Positions 5,953 to 10,924 of a stretch of 10,924 nt of DNA are shown in pieces. The DNA comes from Gallionella sp. GTDB lineage: Bacteria > Pseudomonadota > Gammaproteobacteria > Burkholderiales > Gallionellaceae. Numbering within the stretch: the first letter of the stretch is position 1; each line of letters begins with the position of its first letter. The notes under the pieces are model-generated. The model searched no databases. It was not told the origin of the DNA and saw only the letters and a list, made by a program, of their open reading frames with translations. The position numbers were made by a program, and so were the translations under genes. Location: positions 1 through 10,924 of the forward strand of contig JARCRR010000116.1 in the NCBI GenBank assembly GCA_029850565.1, in the 5' to 3' direction.

Positions 5953-7620
5953 TCAAGACTGATCCGGCGTCACCCGAACGATGCGGATATCTTCCAGCAA
6001 CGCCCCGTCCCGCGCCAACTGCAGCAAACGCGGCAACATCCCCGTCTTGTGCACCACCCAATCGCCCTGCGCTATCTGTTCGACCCTGCCCAGGCCGGCG
6101 CTCATCTGACCGAGTTGCGCGGCACGAACCAACAGGTAATAAGATGCGCCCGTCGTCGGCAACTTCGCTACATCCTCCACCGCATAGCAGGGCGAAGCGC
6201 TATACAAACCCAACTCGCGCGACACGATATCCATCTGCAATGCATAGATAGGCGCGCCCGGCTCGTTCGCCAGCAGTTTGTTCGCGTTGTAGGGGATGCT
6301 GACCGAGAGATAGGTCGTCGTCGCCATCAACGTCAGGAACATATACAACAGCGCGACGCCGAACACCGGGAACGCCAACACCACGTTACTGCGCATCTGC
6401 GCACGATTGATGTAGCCGTATAGGGTAGCCGCCAACAGCATAACCATAACGACAGCCATCAACACGGCATTGCCGACATAGATGCCGAATCCGACTGCCA
6501 TCGCCACCACCAACAGCGTGGTGACGATCTGCGCGGCGAATAGTTTTTTATGCCCGCCGGATGTCGCCAAGACCTCGGACAGGAACTTGCCGCACAGGAT
6601 GGCGGCGAAGGGATACACGATCACCGTGTAGTAATCGAACTGGAATCTGGTCGCACTGAACAATGCAAAGGTGACGAAGAACGCACCTGATAAATAGACG
6701 AACTGCGAACGCTCAGTGGTGCTACGCGAAATGAAATTGCGTACGCCCGAGACTAGCGCCGCGACATACACCGCCACCCAAGGCAGGAACGCCCACAGGA
6801 ACACCAACACGAAATACGTAGGCGAGCCCCCAGTATTCTTGATCGGCCCCGAGTTAAAGAAGCGACCAAACTGACTATCCCACAAGAAGAACTTGATGCC
6901 CGACACATCCGTGCGCCCGAACACCACCTTCTCCGGATGCGCGTCGAACTGCAGATACAGCGCGAGCAACTCCGGCGCAGTGCACACCAACGTCAACACC
7001 AGCGCGAGCAACCATTTCACACTCCACAACTTGCTCCACTGCTTCTGGTATATCCACATACACACCAGACCGCCCGTGATGGTGATGAGCGTGAACACCC
7101 CTTTCGTCATCATCGCCACCGCACTGAACAACGCACCGAGTAACAGATATTTCAGTTTCGATACGGTGTCGTAACGCAACCAGTAATAGCTCGCCGCCGT
7201 GATGCTGCCCGTGAGGAAGGTCTCCGCCTTCACCTCGCTCGAGGTGTACATCAGGTGGAACACCGACACATACACCAGCAACGACAGCCATGCGACATCG
7301 TGCCCATAGAACAAGCGCGCGATGCGATAGGTGTAGTAGCCACCGATCAGATGAAAGATGAAGCCCGGCAGAATGTAGGTGAACGCGCTGATGCCGAACA
7401 GCTTGAAGAACAGCGCCGTGATCCAGAACGGAAAGTGCGGCTTGTCCAACCACTCCTGCCCGTCCAACACCAGGAACGCCCAATCGTTGTGCTGCGCGAT
7501 GTATTGCGACAGCGCCGCATAGGTCACCGAATCGCCCGCATTGATGATGGGCGTGACCATACCGATGGCGTTGATGAGCAGCGTAAGGAGTATCAGAAAC
7601 TTGGTATGTGAGAGCTTCAT
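5953..7620 (-). CDS. GT39/ArnT-like membrane glycosyltransferase (second of a convergent pair)
   Basis: A polytopic membrane protein of 555 residues with the same general plan as the glycosyltransferase at 4304-5947 but only distantly similar. After the first membrane segment (about 8-26) the first periplasmic loop reads NAGDSVTYA (27-35), so the usual acidic pair is D30-S31 rather than DE. The following LDKPHFPFW (58-66) aligns with LDKPPLYYW of the other gene. Many hydrophobic segments follow, then a C-terminal soluble portion of about 110 residues. The ATG at 7620 gives a normal N-terminus (MKLSHTKFLILL); the open frame extends to 7680, but that part overlaps the upstream gene. It lies 19 bp downstream of the DUF1439 lipoprotein gene on the same strand, so the two probably form an operon. 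Its stop is 5 bp from the stop of the convergent glycosyltransferase. Substrate unknown. Confidence 0.87.
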   Translation of the reverse strand: MKLSHTKFLILLTLLINAIGMVTPIINAGDSVTYAALSQYIAQHNDWAFLVLDGQEWLDKPHFPFWITALFFKLFGISAFTYILPGFIFHLIGGYYTYRIARLFYGHDVAWLSLLVYVSVFHLMYTSSEVKAETFLTGSITAASYYWLRYDTVSKLKYLLLGALFSAVAMMTKGVFTLITITGGLVCMWIYQKQWSKLWSVKWLLALVLTLVCTAPELLALYLQFDAHPEKVVFGRTDVSGIKFFLWDSQFGRFFNSGPIKNTGGSPTYFVLVFLWAFLPWVAVYVAALVSGVRNFISRSTTERSQFVYLSGAFFVTFALFSATRFQFDYYTVIVYPFAAILCGKFLSEVLATSGGHKKLFAAQIVTTLLVVAMAVGFGIYVGNAVLMAVVMVMLLAATLYGYINRAQMRSNVVLAFPVFGVALLYMFLTLMATTTYLSVSIPYNANKLLANEPGAPIYALQMDIVSRELGLYSASPCYAVEDVAKLPTTGASYYLLVRAAQLGQMSAGLGRVEQIAQGDWVVHKTGMLPRLLQLARDGALLEDIRIVRVTPDQS

Positions 7621-7639
7621 GGTATTGGACCGTCGAGGT

Positions 7640-8185
7640 CTATCGCTTGAATTTGATGCGGATGCCATTGCTGACCACATCCACCGTTTCGATCTCGATC
7701 TCCATCCCCTTAAAGCGCAGCTCTTCCGGCTCGAAACGATGCAAAGGTTTCTCCTTCAGATGATCGCTCAACATCCTCGTCAACTGCGGGCGCAACCTGT
7801 CCACGAGACCCGCCATATCCTGCCGCACCTGCAAGGCATCGACCTTCACATCCTGCAGATAGATGGCATGCTGCACCTCGTCATAACGCAAACTGCTGCT
7901 CAGCGCGATGCGCCCGTCCACACCGAGGCGCAATGCGGTCGTCGCAGAAAAATGGAAGGCGAACGAAAGCCGGTTCTGCTCGGCCATAAAACCCAGCTCC
8001 GGCGCATCCAGCGTCACCTTGAAATTCCCCCGCGCCGTTTCGCGCGACACGGAAAACTTCTGCGCCAGCTTGCTGCTCAACCGCTCCTGTGTCAGCACAT
8101 ATTCCGAGGGCAACAGCAACGAAGTGCAGGCGCTCATGATGAGGAGCGGGAGTAGCAACAAGAGGTTAAGAGAACGAGCGGTCAT
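7640..8185 (-). CDS. DUF1439/YceB-like lipoprotein
   Basis: A predicted lipoprotein of 181 residues. The N-terminus (MTARSLNLLLLLPLLIMSAC) is a type II signal peptide with Cys20 as the likely lipid-attachment site. The mature part is an alternating beta-rich sequence containing LPSEYVLTQERL, LDAPELGF and a C-terminal FKGMEIEIETVDVVSNGIRIKF; this pattern resembles the DUF1439 family (E. coli YceB), whose fold is a lipid-binding-type half barrel. The molecular role is not known. The ATG at 8185 is preceded by an AAGGAAG ribosome site. It is the first gene of a probable two-gene operon with the glycosyltransferase at 5953-7620. Its upstream region runs directly into the long inverted-repeat element that begins 39 bp away, so its promoter must be in that short gap or within the repeat. 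Confidence 0.82.
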   Translation of the reverse strand: MTARSLNLLLLLPLLIMSACTSLLLPSEYVLTQERLSSKLAQKFSVSRETARGNFKVTLDAPELGFMAEQNRLSFAFHFSATTALRLGVDGRIALSSSLRYDEVQHAIYLQDVKVDALQVRQDMAGLVDRLRPQLTRMLSDHLKEKPLHRFEPEELRFKGMEIEIETVDVVSNGIRIKFKR

Positions 8186-8223
8186 ATGCTTCCTTCAGCA
8201 ATGAGACTTCAAAATCTACAAAC

Positions 8224-8246
8224 AAAACCGTCGGGGGTAGCCCGAC
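8224..8246 (-). terminator. Terminator-like hairpin at the left end of the inverted repeat
   Basis: On the minus strand GTCGGG-CTACC-CCCGAC (8230-8246) is followed by GGTTTTGTTTG. The 6-bp GC-rich stem and T-rich tail resemble a weak intrinsic terminator pointing out of the element towards the DUF1439 gene. It would stop minus-strand transcripts leaving the element. The T-run is short, so activity is uncertain. Confidence 0.35.
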
Positions 8247-8757
8247 AGCTAGATACTTTCTTTTGCTTCGCCAAAAAGAAAGTATCCAAAGAAAAGGCGA
8301 CCCCGGTTTGCCGCACCTGCGGCGTTCCCTGCGTTGCTCGATTGGTCAGGCGGCGGCGGAACTCGCGCTTCGCGCTCAAACAGTCCTCGCCGAAATCTCC
8401 TGACCAGTCTGCGCTACTCGGCGGCGCACAGGGGATACAACACCAAAATTCAAAACCTCAAACCGGTGAGGCGGGCATTGCCCGCCCCGCCCAACCAAAA
8501 AAACAAAGTGCGCGTAGCGCACACAAAACCGGCATACCGCCTTTGACTTACCTTCCCCTGTGCACCGCCGAGTAGCGGAAGGCAGTCAGGGGCAGTCCGA
8601 CGAATATGTTTGAGCACGTGACTGCGTAGCAGGTCGTGCGAGTTTATGAGGAGGCCTGACTGCCTGAGCAACGCAGGGAACTGCGAAGCAGCGGCGCACC
8701 GGGGTCGCCTTTTCTTCGGTTACCTTCTTTTGGCGAAGCAAAAGAAGGTAACTTGCT

Positions 8758-8780
8758 GTCGGGCAACCCCCGACGGTTTT
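8758..8780 (+). terminator. Terminator-like hairpin at the right end of the inverted repeat
   Basis: On the plus strand GTCGGG-CAACC-CCCGAC (8758-8774) is followed by GGTTTT. It mirrors the hairpin at the left end and points out of the element towards the 3' end of the convergent lipoprotein gene. The short T-run makes it a weak candidate. Confidence 0.35.
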
Positions 8781-8872
8781 CGATGGGTAGCAACACACTC
8801 CCACAATACGGCGCAATGCCCTTTGGTTATTGTGCCTTATGCTTGCTGTAAGTTATTTCTCCAGCACTGTGC

Positions 8873-9340
8873 TCATCTCTCAAACCTGCAGCCATATTTC
8901 GGCTGCTCGCTAAGTACCCCACAATATGCAGCTACAGCGCCTGTTTCAGTTCCATAGACTTTCATGAGTACATCATCGACACATTCCAGAGTTGTGCTCT
9001 TTCTACCCACAGGAAGTGCAAGTGGAATTGGCACAAATACGATTGGCATGATGCCGGCCCAAACCAGACCATGTTTATATACAAGCGAAGACTCAATTCC
9101 ATTCTGCCAAGCGCGATGAGGTTCACCCCAAATAGACAATATTTCCGAGCATCTTAAATTTGGAGCAGAGGCGGGAAGATGCACATTACTTCCAATATAT
9201 TCACCTACCGCAAAATGCTTCATGACCACAGGCTTTTCAGCTATTGCAGAGTTGACAGGGTACAACGCACCAACTCCCACGCACCCAGAAAGCAATGCTA
9301 CAGAGGTAAAGGCACAAAGTGCTCGAAATGAAAAACCCAC
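8873..9340 (-). CDS. Small hypothetical lipoprotein
   Basis: A 155-residue protein with a clear lipoprotein signal peptide: MGFSFRALCAFTSVALLSGC, with Cys20 in a good lipobox. The mature part includes CSEILSIWGEPHRAW, then an LVYKHGLVWAG stretch and a hydrophobic VFVPIPLALPVGRKST segment; this WGxP, W/Y and PIPLxLPVG order recalls small proteobacterial envelope lipoproteins, but I cannot name a family. Four cysteines occur in the mature region besides Cys20 (in LRCSE, LECVD, AYCGV and YGCRF), so periplasmic disulfides are possible. The start is GTG at 9340, chosen because it gives the signal peptide and has a GGGGGGA ribosome site about 4-5 nt upstream. It follows aroC by 18 bp on the same strand and may be co-transcribed. 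Base composition looks more AT-rich than its neighbours, hinting at later acquisition. No function is proposed. Confidence 0.72.
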   Translation of the reverse strand: MGFSFRALCAFTSVALLSGCVGVGALYPVNSAIAEKPVVMKHFAVGEYIGSNVHLPASAPNLRCSEILSIWGEPHRAWQNGIESSLVYKHGLVWAGIMPIVFVPIPLALPVGRKSTTLECVDDVLMKVYGTETGAVAAYCGVLSEQPKYGCRFER

Positions 9341-9358
9341 AACATCCCCCCGAAACTT

Positions 9359-10452
9359 CTAACGCAACTTCACCGTCTCACAAACCACATCCCCATTCTG
9401 TGCACGATTGCGCAGTGCATGATCAATCAACACCAACGCCAACATCGCCTCCGCGATCGGCGTAGCACGAATGCCGACACACGGATCATGCCGCCCCTCG
9501 GTAGAGACCTTCACCGCCTCACCCGCTTTGTTGATGGAGTTACGTTCGATGCGGATGCTGGAAGTCGGCTTGATGGCGTACTGCGCGACGATGTCTTGTC
9601 CGGTGGTTATACCGCCGAGGATGCCGCCCGCGTTGTTGGAAGCAAAACCATTCGGCGTGAGTTCATCGCCGTGTTCGCTACCGCGCTGGGTGACGCAATC
9701 GAAACCCGCGCCGATTTCTACGCCCTTCACCGCGTTGATGCCCATCAGTGCATGCGCGATGTCGGCGTCGATGCGATCGAACACAGGTTCGCCCCAACCC
9801 ACGGGCACGTTGTGTGCCACCACGGCGAGCCTGGCGCCGATGGAGTCACCACTCTTGCGTAGGGCGTCCATATAGTCTTCCAGTTGGCCGATGTAGCTCG
9901 CATCGGCCACGAAGAAGCTGTTGCCTTCTGCTGTCACATCGCCCCAACTTTTGAATGGCACGACGATCTCGCCGAGCTGTGCGAGGTAGCCACGCACAAC
10001 CACACCGTATCTTCGTGCAACCATTTTTTCGCAATCGCGCCCGCCGCCACGCGCCCTGCCGTTTCACGTGCCGAGGCACGGCCGCCGCCGCGATGGTCGC
10101 GGATGCCGTATTTCTGCCAGTAGGTGTAGTCGGCGTGGCCGGGGCGAAAGGTGTCGGCGATACTGCCGTAATCTTTGCTGCGTTGGTCTTCGTTGCGGAT
10201 GAGCAGCGCGATGGGGGTGCCGGTGGTTTTGCCTTCGAACACACCGGACAGGATCTCCACGGTGTCCGATTCACGGCGCTGCGTGACGTGGCGCGAGGTG
10301 CCGGGCTTGCGGCGGTCGAGATCGATCTGGATATCGGCTTCGGAAAGCTCCATCCCCGGCGGGCAGCCATCGACGATGCAACCGATGGCCGCACCGTGCG
10401 ATTCGCCAAATGAAGTGACCGTGAAGAGTGTGCCGAATGTGTTTCCAGACAT
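9359..10452 (-). pseudogene. aroC: Chorismate synthase AroC, split by a single-base frameshift
   Basis: AroC converts 5-enolpyruvylshikimate 3-phosphate to chorismate with reduced FMN, the last step of the shikimate pathway. The N-terminal frame (10452 down to 10012) gives MSGNTFGTLFTVTSFGESHG, the flavin-site motif GIRDHRGGGRASARE (116-130) and ends in-family at AKKWLHE147. The rest of the protein continues in another frame from about 10011 to 9359: RYGVVVRGYL, then VGWGEPVFDRIDADIAHA, NNAGGILGGITTGQD and DPCVGIRATPIAEAM, ending normally. One missing base between 10011 and 10012 (a T or G on the plus strand) would restore ERYGVV and a product of about 364 residues, the normal length. All catalytic motifs are intact, so this is either a sequencing or assembly error or a very recent mutation. 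The ATG at 10452 is chosen by family N-terminus; the open frame extends further upstream without homology. Confidence 0.93.
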
Positions 10453-10491
10453 GATGTTGTCTCGCTTAATTAATGCGGCGAGTTTAACATA

Positions 10492-10589
10492 GCGACCCCG
10501 ACACGGTGGGGCGCAGCCCTTAGGTGCGGGAGGGGTCGCAGGTGGCTGCTCATGCCTCTTCAGGTTATCGAACAACCGTCGCAGCCACC
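10492..10589. repeat. Nested inverted repeats between aroC and the MDR gene
   Basis: GCGACCCC (10492-10499) pairs with GGGGTCGC (10532-10539) and encloses a small hairpin GGGC-GCA-GCCC (10509-10519). Immediately adjacent, GGTGGCTGC (10541-10549) pairs with GCAGCCACC (10581-10589). The stems are perfect. The region lies in the 159-bp gap between two divergent genes, upstream of the aroC start, and has no T-tail, so it is not an obvious terminator. It could be an operator, a REP-like element or a leader structure. Confidence 0.6.
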
Positions 10590-10611
10590 CGACATCGTCA
10601 CTAGTGAGCTT

Positions 10612-10924
10612 ATGATGAAAGCCATCCTCGCCACTGCCGCAGGTAGCACCGAAGTCTTGCAATTACGCGACATCCCGCAACCTGAACTGCCCTCACCGCA
10701 TCACCTGCGCGTGAAGCTTGCCGCTGCCGGGGTGAACCCGGTGGATACCAAGCTGCGCGCCAAGCCTGCTTACCATCCAGACAAACTGCCTGCCATCCTC
10801 GGTTGTGACGGTGCGGGTGTGGTGGAGGCTATCGGCGACAAAGTCACACGCTTCAAGGTGGGTGACGCAGTGTTCTTCCGCAACGGCGGTCTGGGCGACG
10901 AGCCGGGCAACTACGCCGAGTACA
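10612..10924 (+). CDS. Quinone oxidoreductase-like MDR protein, N-terminal part (runs off the right edge)
   Basis: The first 104 codons of a medium-chain dehydrogenase/reductase of the NADPH:quinone oxidoreductase group are present. The translation opens MKAILATAAGSTEVLQLRDI and continues with AAAGVNPVDTKLRA and ILGCDGAGVVEAIGDKVTRF, then KVGDAVFF, the standard GroES-like N-terminal domain. These enzymes reduce quinones or activated double bonds with NADPH in the cytoplasm. No zinc-ligand set is seen in the visible part, as in the zinc-free quinone reductases, but the Rossmann domain is outside the window. Two adjacent in-frame ATGs exist (10612 and 10615); the second matches the usual MKAI start. 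The gene is divergent from aroC and truncated only by the window edge. Confidence 0.85.
   Translation, partial: MMKAILATAAGSTEVLQLRDIPQPELPSPHHLRVKLAAAGVNPVDTKLRAKPAYHPDKLPAILGCDGAGVVEAIGDKVTRFKVGDAVFFRNGGLGDEPGNYAEY

Larger units (their letters stand above)
8224..8780. repeat. 557-bp long inverted repeat made of mirrored hairpins
   Basis: The ends match as inverted repeats of 26 bp with one mismatch (8224-8249 against 8755-8780). Inside, exact inverted matches occur at 8291-8306/8699-8714, 8325-8339/8666-8680 and 8412-8435/8554-8577 (one mismatch), all nearly symmetric about position 8502. Between these blocks each arm carries its own local hairpins at matching positions: 8230-8246/8758-8774, 8252-8286/8719-8752, 8310-8323/8681-8691, 8343-8406/8581-8664 (long-range stem), 8365-8375/8622-8632 and 8470-8486/8508-8522. 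Several hairpins differ in sequence between the arms but remain paired. No target-site duplication and no transposase are visible. Open frames here on both strands give related low-complexity peptides and are judged non-coding. It could be a non-autonomous mobile or REP/MITE-like element, or a pair of structured RNAs. The structure is seen; the function is unknown. Confidence 0.9.

Noticed and set aside
5945..5960. Bidirectional terminator between the convergent glycosyltransferases.
   Set aside because: The gap is 5 bp and no hairpin with a T-tail is visible there.
8802..8834. Stem CACAATA/TATTGTG as a terminator for the lipoprotein gene.
   Set aside because: The stem is 7 bp with a 19-nt loop, and there is no T-run after it on the minus strand.
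8186..8957. Open frames in the inverted repeat (for example 8186-8575 plus, 8586-8816 minus, 8646-8957 plus), with related peptides such as KKVSKEKATPV and KKVTEEKATPV from opposite arms.
   Set aside because: The peptide similarity follows from the inverted repeat itself. The frames are rich in R, P and S, lack ribosome sites and run across conserved hairpins. Similar spurious translations are, as I recall, common in proteobacterial annotations; this was not checked.
10453..10662. N-terminal extension of the aroC frame up to 10662.
   Set aside because: The family starts at MSGNTFG; the extension reads through nested inverted repeats and overlaps the divergent MDR gene.

Overview
The window looks like chromosomal DNA of a betaproteobacterium, probably in the Nitrosomonadales/Gallionellaceae range. 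Support comes from the tsaD-plsY-folB neighbourhood, the GC-rich codon use and the style of the rRNA promoter and leader. The placement rests on resemblance only, because no search could be run. No phage, transposase, CRISPR array or tRNA gene was seen.

Layout. Positions 1-180 hold, on the minus strand, a strong promoter and the boxA-bearing leader of a ribosomal RNA operon; its 16S gene must start just beyond the left edge. Facing away from it are housekeeping genes: tsaD (+, tRNA t6A synthesis), plsY (-, phospholipid synthesis, 3' end overlapping tsaD), folB (+, folate synthesis) and rpmE (+, ribosomal protein L31, with a clear promoter and terminator). Next come a secreted M48 zinc-metalloprotease lipoprotein (+) and, with no gap, a GT39/ArnT-like membrane glycosyltransferase (+). 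A second GT39-like glycosyltransferase (-) converges on it with 5 bp between them and is preceded by a small DUF1439/YceB-like lipoprotein gene in the same operon. Together 2873-8185 looks like a cell-envelope block.

Positions 8224-8780 hold no credible gene but a striking 557-bp long inverted repeat. Each arm is a string of short hairpins at mirrored positions. At several of these the two arms differ in sequence yet each keeps its own internal pairing, which suggests that structure within each arm matters. This is the most unusual object in the window. To its right is an AT-richer small lipoprotein gene (-), then aroC (-, chorismate synthase), broken into two frames by a single-base indel at about 10011/10012. 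A second, smaller set of nested hairpins (10492-10589) lies between aroC and the divergent, edge-truncated gene for a quinone-oxidoreductase-like MDR enzyme (+).

The housekeeping genes supply separate pathways (translation, lipid, folate, aromatic amino acids) and do not form one system. The candidates for something undescribed are the structured inverted-repeat element and, to a lesser degree, the paired glycosyltransferases.
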